A DNA stretch of 64,000 nt from Candidatus Altimarinota bacterium (GTDB lineage Bacteria; Patescibacteriota; Gracilibacteria; UBA4473), in NCBI GenBank assembly GCA_021734785.1, contig JAIPIF010000002.1, positions 156,625 through 220,624 on the forward strand. Reading direction: 5' to 3'. Under the pieces are notes generated by a model, which had not been told where the DNA came from, did no database searches, and worked only from the letters and a program-made list of their open reading frames with translations. The stretch's first letter is position 1; each line of letters starts with the position of its first letter. The position numbers and the translations under genes are program-made. Below, piece after piece: positions 40,870 through 49,600 of this stretch.

Positions 40870-43098
40870 ATGAAATTTTGGCAATACGTTCTCGGGACTG
40901 GTGCGGCACTGCTCCTCTTCGCCTCAGCGATGGTGGCAGAAAACACGCGCTATAGTGCTGTATCAGAAGCACAAGAAAAAAGCATCATCTTTACCGCCCC
41001 CCAAGAACGCACCACCGAGGATACCCGCGATATTTTCTTCCCGAACGGAGAAATGATTCGCATTTTTGATGACAGTGATGTCGCATTGGACCAAAGCTTG
41101 CGACGGCTCAAGCAGGGAAAAGTCTTTCTCGGAGGCACCTTCTTTCCTGATGAGAGTGATACGCCGCTGACAAACACGTTTTCTGTGGGGTCTGCGACGG
41201 TCGACTATACCGGGTCAAATGCGCTTATCGTGCGCCGTCAACACCAAAAAGAAACCGACGTGTACGCTGTCAATCATCCGATCCGTATTACCTTTTTCCC
41301 AGATGAGAAAGTTTTTTCTCTGCCCTCGGGGATGGCTCTGACCTTTGATGATGGATTTTCTCCTACGGAGCAGCCCTATCATATTCAAAAAAAGGAACTC
41401 CGAGTGCGTCCCTTTGGCTCCTTGCTTGACCCGGAGCGACGGACCCCGGAAGAGGACATTCTCAATGCGCTCATCGCCCATCACGACTTTCGTGCAGAGT
41501 TTCGTGCCAATGCTTGGGATCGGATGATGCGTTGGGATTTTGTCGGTCTGGCACAAAAAATTCGCTCTTTTACTGTTCGCAATGCTTTTTTTGTCACGCA
41601 GGCCAAAAAAGATCGTTTGCGATTTGACGAAATGGTGGCACCCCTGCTTGAAGCTCGAAGATTGGTAGAACGGCAACAGTTATCGCAGGCATCTGAAAAA
41701 CTAGAAATCTTCCGTGACACACTCCAAAGTGCCGAATGGAAAGCCCTTTTTTCTCGAGACAGCTCGTTGGCGCAAGACTGGCGTTTCTTTGCCCAGGCGC
41801 AAAAAATCTGGCTTCCGATCACGGCGCCGGATCGTCCAGAAGAAGTCTTTGTTCAGCTCTGGGAGCCGGAGGAGAAAGTTCGGACCTCCCTTTCAGAGGT
41901 CGAACTTATTTTTTGGAATACCGAATTGTACGCCAGCAACTACTTTCTCCGTGAATCCAAAGAACACCTGCGTCGTTTTCAAGCGGCATGGGAATCGATA
42001 GAATTTACACCGGAGGATCGTCCATGGGTCAGTCGTATGCGACGACAGGTTTCGGCCCTTTTGCAGGCCTATGGATTTTTGCGGGAAGAGGCCTTTTTTG
42101 CGCTTCGGGAGCAAATGATCGACACCGAAATGTCGCTGATTCCTGCGGAGGACCCCCTTCGAAAATCGATTGCACTTGAAACCGGTATCAACACGCTCCA
42201 CTTCCTCGCGACGGCGCGGCAAAAAACGCCCAAAAGCCCCGTTATTCAACAGCTAGTTCGGATCTGGACTGATCGGAATGTTCAGACCCTGGCAGAGGAA
42301 GCCTCGTATCATTTTTCACCACCCGAACGCGAAGAAATCCGTCGTATTGACCTGGGGGTCAGTGCCGACGTTTCGCAAGAAGAAATTGAACAGTTTCAGG
42401 AAGTCAAAGAAGCACAGCAAAAACTGGAATCAGAACTTATCGAAGCGAAAGAAACCCCCGAATCTTTGGAACCGAAATTTTCCAAAACCGATATCCAAAA
42501 CGCCAAACAGCTCTGGGAATTTTTGAATGAATCAGGAATTTTTATTGAGCGACTCAATTTTCGCAGCACCCGCACAGAAAGCCAGCTCGAATCTCGTTTT
42601 TGGGAAGGGGATTTCTTGGGACAGGAGACCTCAGGGGTCTTTGACTATCTGGCACAGCGTTTTGTCGAGATTCAGATTGGCGAAGAACGCGAAGAAAATG
42701 TGCCGCGAAACTTTTTAGAAACCTGGCTCAAGAGCATGGCCAAGGTTTTGGTTGTAGAAGAAGCCGGAGATTCACCAGAGGAGGCGGCGTTTTCCTCTGC
42801 GCTTTCACAGCGGACACCCAGCGCGATTTTGGCGCGTCACTTGATGGAAAAAAAGCTTTCCAAAAAGGGACTGGAATTGGATCGAGAAAATATTGAAATG
42901 TTGGACGAAGGAGCTCAAAACTTTCACATCCATCGGGCACGGTATCGTGGGCTTCAGCTTGAATTTGAAGTGCAAAAAGACCTGCAACAGTTTTCAGTGC
43001 TGACCATCACCCAGCAAGAGCAAACAGAAGGATTTTCTGCTCCCATGAATGAACGAGAGTTTTTTGCTCTGTTGGAGCGGATTTTGGAGAAAAAATAA
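40870..43098 (+). CDS. Large exported protein, FecR-like N-terminus, unknown
   Basis: The 742-residue protein has an N-terminal signal or anchor helix (about 4-24, YVLGTGAALLLFASAMV). Beta-rich residues 45-160 resemble a FecR domain (MIRIFDDSDVALDQSLRRLKQGKVFLGGTF, FSVGSATVDYTGSNALIVRR). The remainder is long and helical (about 175-740), with many Gln/Glu/Arg-rich helices and no membrane segment. It is divergent from the RmlA-GT2 gene and is followed 64 bp later by the LysM-M23 gene, so an envelope role is likely. The family is not recognised and the FecR assignment is tentative. Confidence 0.65.
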   Translation: MKFWQYVLGTGAALLLFASAMVAENTRYSAVSEAQEKSIIFTAPQERTTEDTRDIFFPNGEMIRIFDDSDVALDQSLRRLKQGKVFLGGTFFPDESDTPLTNTFSVGSATVDYTGSNALIVRRQHQKETDVYAVNHPIRITFFPDEKVFSLPSGMALTFDDGFSPTEQPYHIQKKELRVRPFGSLLDPERRTPEEDILNALIAHHDFRAEFRANAWDRMMRWDFVGLAQKIRSFTVRNAFFVTQAKKDRLRFDEMVAPLLEARRLVERQQLSQASEKLEIFRDTLQSAEWKALFSRDSSLAQDWRFFAQAQKIWLPITAPDRPEEVFVQLWEPEEKVRTSLSEVELIFWNTELYASNYFLRESKEHLRRFQAAWESIEFTPEDRPWVSRMRRQVSALLQAYGFLREEAFFALREQMIDTEMSLIPAEDPLRKSIALETGINTLHFLATARQKTPKSPVIQQLVRIWTDRNVQTLAEEASYHFSPPEREEIRRIDLGVSADVSQEEIEQFQEVKEAQQKLESELIEAKETPESLEPKFSKTDIQNAKQLWEFLNESGIFIERLNFRSTRTESQLESRFWEGDFLGQETSGVFDYLAQRFVEIQIGEEREENVPRNFLETWLKSMAKVLVVEEAGDSPEEAAFSSALSQRTPSAILARHLMEKKLSKKGLELDRENIEMLDEGAQNFHIHRARYRGLQLEFEVQKDLQQFSVLTITQQEQTEGFSAPMNEREFFALLERILEKK

Positions 43099-43116
43099 TC
43101 CGAGGACGGTTTCACA

Positions 43117-43144
43117 TTGACGGCGGGAGGGATTTTTTTACAAT
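43117..43144 (+). promoter_or_regulatory. LysM-M23 gene promoter
   Basis: TTGACG (43117-43122) and TACAAT (43139-43144), 16 bp apart; leader about 11 nt. Confidence 0.65.
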
Positions 43145-43162
43145 GCCGACAGCCCATTTCGT

Positions 43163-44197
43163 ATGAACCGATTTTTGGTTGTTCCATTTCTCAAGTCCTT
43201 TCGGTACACGCTGCATTCCCCCTTTGGGTTTCAGGTGCTGAGTCTGGGGTTTTTATTGGCATTTTTGCTCAGCTTTCGGCCGGCATATTTTGTCGGGGTC
43301 CCGGAGCGATTTGAGGCAGAGTTTTTTGGGGGGCCATCTGTCCGATTTTCTATTTCCGAAGAAGGATTTCTCGATAATTTTTCCGGGGTCAACACCGCAG
43401 GACTCCACGAATTTCTTCTCCGCGATGAAGAGGGAAATGTCATTGTCAAAGTCGAACCCAAAAAACGTACGGAGACCCTCAGCTATAATGTTCGGTCTGG
43501 GGAGACAATTATCAGTGTCGCGCATAAATTTGGTCTCAAGGTTTCTACACTCTTGTGGGCGAATAAACTGACCTCCAAACAATCACTCACGGTGGGGCAG
43601 TCGCTTCGGATCCCGCCCAAAGATGGTATTTATTACACCGTCCAAAATAATGATGAGCTGGCCGAGGTCGCCAAAGCGCACAACGTAGATATTGAAAAAA
43701 TTGCGACCTACAACGGGATTAAAACGGACGGGGTTTTGACGGTCGGCAAAGAACTCTTCATCCCGGATGCCAAAAAAACATTCATCCCACGCTCGACCGG
43801 GACGGACTCGTCGGCACTGGCTTCGCTGGGATTTGAGCTTCGTCGTCCCACAAAAGGGGTCATTTCTCAGGGATTTCACAAACAGCACTACGCGATCGAC
43901 ATCGCCAATCGACTCAATAGTCCCGTTTATGCCGCGGCCAGTGGGACAGTGATTCGCTCTTCTGACGGCTGGAACTATGGGTACGGGCGGTACATCATCG
44001 TCGATCATGGCAATGGCGTGCAGACCCTGTACGCGCATCTCAATTCTCGTAAAATTGAAGAAGGCGCAGAGATCAAAACCGGGCAGTTGATTGGGTTGAT
44101 GGGCAACACGGGAAATGTATTTGGTCCCACGGGCATTCATCTGCACTTCGAAGTCCGTATCCGTGGGCGCAAGGTGAATCCATTTAATTACTTTTAG
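43163..44197 (+). CDS. LysM-domain M23 peptidoglycan endopeptidase
   Basis: The 344-residue exported protein has a membrane segment near residues 22-43 and two LysM repeats (about 105-148 YNVRSGETIISVAHKFGLKV and 155-197 YTVQNNDELAEVAKAHNVDI). A C-terminal peptidase M23 domain has the zinc ligands His in HYAIDIA (about 242) and HLH (about 326-328). It should bind peptidoglycan and cut peptide cross-links. Alternatively it could be an inactive EnvC-like activator, but the ligands look complete. It has its own promoter. Confidence 0.93.
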   Translation: MNRFLVVPFLKSFRYTLHSPFGFQVLSLGFLLAFLLSFRPAYFVGVPERFEAEFFGGPSVRFSISEEGFLDNFSGVNTAGLHEFLLRDEEGNVIVKVEPKKRTETLSYNVRSGETIISVAHKFGLKVSTLLWANKLTSKQSLTVGQSLRIPPKDGIYYTVQNNDELAEVAKAHNVDIEKIATYNGIKTDGVLTVGKELFIPDAKKTFIPRSTGTDSSALASLGFELRRPTKGVISQGFHKQHYAIDIANRLNSPVYAAASGTVIRSSDGWNYGYGRYIIVDHGNGVQTLYAHLNSRKIEEGAEIKTGQLIGLMGNTGNVFGPTGIHLHFEVRIRGRKVNPFNYF

Positions 44198-44204
44198 AAG
44201 GAAA

Positions 44205-44370
44205 GTTTTGAAGAAAAATCCCCCCATCCCCCTTTGAAAAAGGGGGTGAGGTTTTGAAGAAGGGAAGCAGGGAAAATAAAAATTACAAATTACGGATTAC
44301 GAATTACGAATGACAAATGAGAAAGCTTAAAAGTTAAGAAGTAGGGAAGTTTTGAAGAAAAAAGAGGAGT
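44205..44370. repeat. Dispersed intergenic repeat, copy 5
   Basis: Contains agttttgaagaaaaatcc, the cccccatccccctttgaaaaaggggg hairpin (44219-44245) and an acaaattacggattacgaatt run. No gene is supported between 44198 and 44421. Confidence 0.85.
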
Positions 44371-44421
44371 TGTTTTTTTAAGCGGAAAAGAAAACAATGG
44401 AATGCAGTTGGCTGCCTTACC

Positions 44422-45906
44422 GTGAAAAAGTGTTTGTCGCGTCTGGCTTCTCTCTCCCCTGCTGAGCAGCTGCGGGCGGGGATGGTGGCTTTGTTATTGG
44501 GGCTTGTTCTGGGAGGACTGGGGGGCTTGCCTCAAACCGTTTTCCTCGGCGGCATCGTGCTAGCGGGAGCGTTTGTGTTTCGGAAATTTTGGATTGGGAT
44601 TCTTGCGGTCCTTCTTCTTGCCAATGCGTACGCGCAGTGGCGGCATCTCCATTTCCTCCAGCAGGATCAGCTCTTTGCTCACGTGGGAGAGACAGTTTTT
44701 CTTTCTGGAAGAGTGCAGAGCTTCCCCGATGTGCGCGAAAACAACACGCGCGTGTATGTTTCCGTGCAAAATATTCCCGGTCGGACACTGCTCATTCTCC
44801 GCACGCCAGCAGACATCGAGTACGGTGACCGGATTCATTTCACCGGCACGGTGCGACTGCCGACCAATTTTGGCGATTTCGACTACCGAAAATATTTAGA
44901 GCAATTTCGCGTGCGCACGCTCATCCGCTTTCCTGACTCACTCGAAATTGTCTCCCGCGGTGGGGGAAACCTCATTCTGCGCGCGGCCAAAAGTGCTCGC
45001 AATTTTTTCGAACAGAATGTAAAAACATCGCTCCCGGTTCCCCATTCCCTCGTCACGGTCGGCGTGCTCCTTGGTGTCAAAAATGAACTTCCGGAGTGGA
45101 CTGAGCGCGATTTCAAACAGTCGGGACTGACGCATCTTTTGGTCGTCTCCGGGACAAATGTGACCATCGTGATGGTGGTGGTGGGACTTTTGTTCCGGCG
45201 TTTCGGTCGTCGGGCGGTATGGATCGGGTCGTTGGTGGCACTCATCTTTTTCGTGGCAATGGTAGGATTTGACCCGCCGGTGCTGCGGGCGGCCGTGATG
45301 GGTGGGATTGTGGGGCTGTCTGCGGTGCTGGGGCGGTTTTCCGATGCGCGAAATTTGGTGCTGTTGGCAGCGGTGATTTTGGGACTGCTTTCCCCTGGGA
45401 TGCTGCATGGAGTCAGCTTCCTCCTGAGTTTCGCGGCGACGCTGGGGATCATTTTATTGGCACCTGTGCTGATCGCGTTGTTTTCCCGCGTTGTGTGGAA
45501 ACCACTCGCGCTCGTCCTCGCCGTAACAGTGGCAGCGCAGATTGCGGTTTTGCCCGTTTTGGGTGGGGCGTTTGGGGAATTCCCCGTGGCGGGGTTTCTT
45601 GCAAACCTAGTCGCTGAGCCGCTGGTGCCATTTCTCATGGCGTTTGGGGCGGTGACGATGCTGACGGGGGCCTTCGGCGGGTTGCTCGCCAAAATATTTG
45701 CCATCCCCGCGCTGATGGTGGGGGAGGCGCTTTTGTGGGTGGCGCATATTTTCGGCCAAATCCCGACGATTCCTGTGCCGTCTTTGGTTTCTCAGGTTCT
45801 GGGGATTCTTTTTCTCCTCGCGGCGGGATGGATGCTGTTTTCCCGCCGATTTTCCCAAAAATTTTTGGAAGTTGATTTTTCAGAGTCAAAAAGTCAAAAA
45901 GCTTAA
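44422..45906 (+). CDS. comEC: ComEC-like DNA uptake channel without metallo-beta-lactamase domain
   Basis: ComEC forms the inner-membrane channel for single-stranded DNA uptake. The 494-residue protein has N-terminal membrane helices and an OB-like DUF4131 region (about 75-170, VFLSGRVQSFPDVRENNTRVYV). The competence domain follows (about 200-480, LVTVGVLLGVKNELPEW, SGLTHLLVVSGTNVTIV, LRAAVMGGIVGLSAVLGR). The C-terminal metallo-beta-lactamase nuclease domain of full-length ComEC is absent; the gene ends after the last helix. A GTG start at 44422 is used because no upstream in-frame ATG is available. Confidence 0.93.
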   Translation: MKKCLSRLASLSPAEQLRAGMVALLLGLVLGGLGGLPQTVFLGGIVLAGAFVFRKFWIGILAVLLLANAYAQWRHLHFLQQDQLFAHVGETVFLSGRVQSFPDVRENNTRVYVSVQNIPGRTLLILRTPADIEYGDRIHFTGTVRLPTNFGDFDYRKYLEQFRVRTLIRFPDSLEIVSRGGGNLILRAAKSARNFFEQNVKTSLPVPHSLVTVGVLLGVKNELPEWTERDFKQSGLTHLLVVSGTNVTIVMVVVGLLFRRFGRRAVWIGSLVALIFFVAMVGFDPPVLRAAVMGGIVGLSAVLGRFSDARNLVLLAAVILGLLSPGMLHGVSFLLSFAATLGIILLAPVLIALFSRVVWKPLALVLAVTVAAQIAVLPVLGGAFGEFPVAGFLANLVAEPLVPFLMAFGAVTMLTGAFGGLLAKIFAIPALMVGEALLWVAHIFGQIPTIPVPSLVSQVLGILFLLAAGWMLFSRRFSQKFLEVDFSESKSQKA

Positions 45907-45960
45907 AAGCTTAAAAGTTGAAAAGTCAAAAAGCGGAAAAGTTGGGAAGTTGAAAATTTT
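45895..45960. repeat. Degenerate aaaagttgaaaag repeats
   Basis: A run of short degenerate repeats (aaaagcttaaaagcttaaaagttgaaaagtc) begins at the end of comEC and forms its last codons. It matches fragments beside the dispersed repeats. The rest up to 46083 holds a possible TTGAAA/TATTGT promoter (about 45952-45980). Confidence 0.6.
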
Positions 45961-46083
45961 TTCTAAAATTCGTATTGTTATTCTAGACTTGATCCGGAAT
46001 CTCAAAAAAGGAGAGATCCTGAAACAAGTTACTGCGTGAGCTCGCTTTTTTCAAAGCTCCGCTATCAGGATGACAAGTTTTTT

Positions 46084-47724
46084 ATGAAAAAAATCTGTGC
46101 CGTTTCCGGAGCGGAATTCGAAATCACGGAGACGGATCTGCAGTTTTACCAAAAAATGGGCGTCCCGCCGCCCACGCTGTGCCCAGACGAGCGAATGCGG
46201 CGACGGCTGGCACATCGCAATGAGCGAAATTTCTTTCGTCGAAAATGCGATCTCTGTCACCAGGACATCATCGCTATTTACCCCGACGATGTTCCATTTC
46301 CCGTCTATTGCCCAACCTGCTGGTGGAGCGATGGGTGGGATCGATTTGCTCACGGACAGGAATTTGATTTTTCTCGTTCTTTTTTTCCCCAATTTCAAGA
46401 ACTTCAACAAAAAGTACCGCGTATTTCCATGGTGTTGGTTAACGCTGAAAACAGCCAATTCTGCAATTTCACCGGCGACCTCAAAAACTGTTATCTCTGC
46501 TTTGGGTCCATCTTTTGCGAGGACTGTCTGTATGGTAATCCGTACTACTCCAAAAGCTGCCTCGACATCCTTGTTTCCCGTGACTGCGAGCTGGCGTACG
46601 ACTGTGTGGATTCTTCGGGACTGTACCAGGTAGCGTTTTGTCAAAACTCTAAAAACTGCTCGGACAGCTGGTTTCTCAAAGATTGCATCGGATGTGATCA
46701 CTGTTTTGGCTGCGTCAACCTGCGACACAAATCGTACTATTTTCTCAATCAGCAATGCTCAAAACAAGAGTGGGAGCAAAAAATTGAGGCGCTGGGGCTA
46801 GGACGATTTTCTCAAATCCAAAAACTCAAACAGAGTTTCTCTGACTTTGTCACGCAGTTTCCGCAGCGATTTGCGTACTTGGTTCAGTGTGAGCGTTGTA
46901 CGGGCGACCATCTCGTGAACTGCAAAAATACACACGACAGTTATTTTTCCAAAAATCTTGAGGGTTGTGCACACATGGTCCAGACGATAGACATGCAGCA
47001 TTCGTACGATGTGAATTACATGGAAAATTGTGAATGGATTGTCGATTCCTTTGGGGCGTACCGCAATCACAATCTCCGGTTTGGAAACACCGTGTACGAG
47101 TCGAGTGACGCCGATTACTGTGATTTCTGCGTCAATAATATTCGCGACTGTTTCGGTTGCATCGGCCTCAAACACGCTCAGTACTGTATTTTTAATAAAC
47201 AATACTCTCAGAAAGAATTTGTTGCTCTCCGTAAAAAAATTATTGCGCACATGCAGGAGACTGGAGAATGGGGCGAATTTTTTCCCATTGAACTATCTCC
47301 ATTTCCGTACAACGAGAGTGTGTCGTTTGAGTATTTTCCGCTGCCAAAAGAAGACGTGCTGGCTCGTGGATGGCGATGGCGAGACAAAGATCAAAAGAAA
47401 TTTCTCCCCGCGACTCTTTCGGTCATTCCCGATGACATTAGAGATGTCGATCAAAATATTTGTTCAGAGGTGCTGTCCTGTCATCAGTGTCAAAAAAACT
47501 ACAAAATCCAAACATTCGAGCTTGCATTTTACCAAAAAATGAATTTGCCCATTCCTCGATTTTGCCCTGACTGTCGGCATGCGGACCGATTGGCCTTGCG
47601 CAATCCACGGAAATTGTTTTCCTGTACCTGCGATTGTTGTTCTGCTCCGATCCAGACCACGTTTGCCCCAGAACGCCCGGAAAAGGTTTTCTGCGAGAAA
47701 TGTTATCAAAATGCAGTGAATTAA
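46084..47724 (+). CDS. Cysteine-rich protein with terminal double zinc ribbons (paralog 1)
   Basis: The 546-residue protein has about 40 cysteines. Its first 90 and last 85 residues are homologous to each other: each has a CxxC-type start, FYQKM..P.P..CP..R, an RN.R..F.R.CD.C segment and a final CxxC (YCPTCW, FCEKCY), a double zinc ribbon. Between them are two modules dense in NC, DC and CxxC pairs, each closing with CFGC..L+.K.Y..FN+Q.S++E (about 205-235 and 355-395). No signal peptide is seen, so it is probably cytoplasmic. I know similar cysteine-rich orphans occur in candidate phyla but cannot name a function. ATG 46084 is preferred because paralog 2 starts at the same motif; a GTG at 46036 is possible. 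Confidence 0.75.
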   Translation: MKKICAVSGAEFEITETDLQFYQKMGVPPPTLCPDERMRRRLAHRNERNFFRRKCDLCHQDIIAIYPDDVPFPVYCPTCWWSDGWDRFAHGQEFDFSRSFFPQFQELQQKVPRISMVLVNAENSQFCNFTGDLKNCYLCFGSIFCEDCLYGNPYYSKSCLDILVSRDCELAYDCVDSSGLYQVAFCQNSKNCSDSWFLKDCIGCDHCFGCVNLRHKSYYFLNQQCSKQEWEQKIEALGLGRFSQIQKLKQSFSDFVTQFPQRFAYLVQCERCTGDHLVNCKNTHDSYFSKNLEGCAHMVQTIDMQHSYDVNYMENCEWIVDSFGAYRNHNLRFGNTVYESSDADYCDFCVNNIRDCFGCIGLKHAQYCIFNKQYSQKEFVALRKKIIAHMQETGEWGEFFPIELSPFPYNESVSFEYFPLPKEDVLARGWRWRDKDQKKFLPATLSVIPDDIRDVDQNICSEVLSCHQCQKNYKIQTFELAFYQKMNLPIPRFCPDCRHADRLALRNPRKLFSCTCDCCSAPIQTTFAPERPEKVFCEKCYQNAVN

Positions 47725-47763
47725 TTTGTCAAAGTTTTCCGAATCTGCTACCGAGAAGGTTGC

Positions 47764-49416
47764 ATGAAAACAGTGACCTGTTCTGTTTCCGGCGAGAAAT
47801 TTCAGATCAGTGATTTAGAAATCGAGCTGCGTCAAAAAGCCGGATTTGACACCCTCCCCACGACCGCGCCGTGGGTGCGGATGCGCCACCGGGGGGCGTT
47901 TTGGCCACACTGGCACCTGTACCGACGAAAATGCGATCGCACGGGCCAATTCATTATTTCCGTTTTTTCTCCCGACTGTCCGTACCCTGTCTGGTATCGC
48001 AAAGAATGGCTGGAGCACGCCGATCCTCCGAGCGCTGAATTTGACCCAGACCAAGCAGTGTTTCCGCAGATGTGGGAATTTTTTCAGCGCTCACCCCTGC
48101 CTCACAAAAATGGCACCGGAAATCAAAACTGCGAATACTCCGATGATTGTTGGTACTCCAAAAACTGTTATCTTGCCCATTCCATCGTGGAGTGTGAAGA
48201 TCTGAAATATTGTTATCGCATCCTGTACATCAAAGACTGTCAGTTTTGCGCGTTTACGTTTCACTCCGAGCTCTGCACCGACGCCATCAATTGTTATCGG
48301 TGTTTCGATGTGCGGTACGCCCTCCACTGCCGGAATTGCCACAACTGCAGCTTTTTGTACGACTGTCGCAACTGCTCAGACTGCCTCTTCTGTTTCAACC
48401 TGCGCAACAAACAATACTGCATCGGCAATCGCCAGCTGACGAAGGAGCAGTTTGAAATGGAAAAAAAGAAATGGAACTTTGCCTCCCGCACGGTGTACGA
48501 TCAGGCAAAAGAACACTTTGCGCACATGATGAAAACACTCGCCTGGCACCGCGCGGCGTTTGTCGACAAGTGTCATGAATCGACGGGGAATTTTCTGGAC
48601 AACTGCAAAAACTGCCACAACTGCTACTTTACGGGCAACACCGAAGACGGCACCAACGGCATCCGCGGGGACATCAACGTCAAATCGTCGACGGACATGA
48701 TGGGCTTTTTTGAATCAGAACTCCTCTGCGATACCGTGCAAGTGCAGGACAAATGCTACACCATCCAGGCCTCGCACAATTGTACCCAGTGTCGGTTTTG
48801 TACCTACTGCGCGTACTGTTTTCAGTGTGAGCATTGTTTTGGCTGCTGTGGGCTGGTGGGCAAAAAATATCATATTTTTAACCGCAAATATTCTCCCAAG
48901 GAATATGAAAAGTTGCGCGCAAAAATTGTGGAAAAAATGAAAGAAACGGGAGAATGGACGCAGTTTTTTCCCGGATATTTCGCGCCAAATCCGTACGATG
49001 AGAGCTGGTCAATCAATCATTTTCCGCTCACGGATTCGGAAAAGAAAACGCTCGGATTTCGCCTGTCTTCCCCCGTGGAGCGGCGTGACCCAAAGGCACT
49101 TTCCCCCGACAAAATTCCAGACACAGCGGAGGATGTGGCGGAGGAGTTGTCTCAAAAGGTGTTTTGGGATCCGGTGCTGCACCGTCCGTTTAAGATTTTG
49201 AAGGCGGACATCGCCTTTGCGCAAAAAATGCAGGTGCCGCTGCCAAACACATTTTACACGCGCCGTCTGCGGGAAAATTTTGCCTGGCTCTTTTTTGACG
49301 GGAAAATGCGGGAGACGACCTGTGGGCGTTCGGGTGCGAAAATTCACACCACCTGGCCCGAGGAGTATGATGGACGGATTTTGTCTGAAGCAGAATATTT
49401 GAAAGTGATTGGGTGA
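47764..49416 (+). CDS. Cysteine-rich protein, paralog 2 with eroded terminal ribbons
   Basis: This 550-residue protein aligns with paralog 1 along its length: MKTVTCSVSGEKFQI, RRKCDRTGQFI, the dense cysteine centre and two copies of the closing unit (CLFCFNLRNKQYCI and CEHCFGCCGLVGKKYHIFNRKYS). The end is KMQVPLPNTFYTRRLRENFAW. In contrast to paralog 1, most zinc-ribbon cysteines at both ends are replaced (for example CDLC becomes CDRTG, and CP..R becomes TFYTRR), while the central cysteines are kept. A GAGAAGG Shine-Dalgarno precedes ATG 47764. It follows paralog 1 by 39 bp and is probably in the same transcript. Confidence 0.75.
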   Translation: MKTVTCSVSGEKFQISDLEIELRQKAGFDTLPTTAPWVRMRHRGAFWPHWHLYRRKCDRTGQFIISVFSPDCPYPVWYRKEWLEHADPPSAEFDPDQAVFPQMWEFFQRSPLPHKNGTGNQNCEYSDDCWYSKNCYLAHSIVECEDLKYCYRILYIKDCQFCAFTFHSELCTDAINCYRCFDVRYALHCRNCHNCSFLYDCRNCSDCLFCFNLRNKQYCIGNRQLTKEQFEMEKKKWNFASRTVYDQAKEHFAHMMKTLAWHRAAFVDKCHESTGNFLDNCKNCHNCYFTGNTEDGTNGIRGDINVKSSTDMMGFFESELLCDTVQVQDKCYTIQASHNCTQCRFCTYCAYCFQCEHCFGCCGLVGKKYHIFNRKYSPKEYEKLRAKIVEKMKETGEWTQFFPGYFAPNPYDESWSINHFPLTDSEKKTLGFRLSSPVERRDPKALSPDKIPDTAEDVAEELSQKVFWDPVLHRPFKILKADIAFAQKMQVPLPNTFYTRRLRENFAWLFFDGKMRETTCGRSGAKIHTTWPEEYDGRILSEAEYLKVIG

Positions 49417-49424
49417 GAAAAAGT

Positions 49425-49560
49425 TTCGAAGGAGGCAAGAAAGGAAGGAGGGATGAATGAATTTTCAATTGCGAATTACAAATGATGAAATCCCCCCATC
49501 CCCCTTTGAGAAAGGGGGAGAAAGTTGAAAAGCTGAAAAGTTGAAAAGCGAAAAAAAGGC
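49425..49560. repeat. Dispersed intergenic repeat, copy 6
   Basis: Contains ttgcgaattacaaatgatgaa, the cccccatccccctttgagaaaggggg hairpin (49493-49519) and trailing aaaagttgaaaagc repeats. Confidence 0.85.
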
Positions 49561-49563
49561 CAG

Positions 49564-49592
49564 TTGATTTTCCTCTCAAAAATCAGTACAAA
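49564..49592 (+). promoter_or_regulatory. GT4 gene promoter (leaderless)
   Basis: TTGATT (49564-49569) and TACAAA (49587-49592), 17 bp apart, 8 nt before ATG 49601. Confidence 0.6.
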
Positions 49593-49600
49593 CGCTCCGC

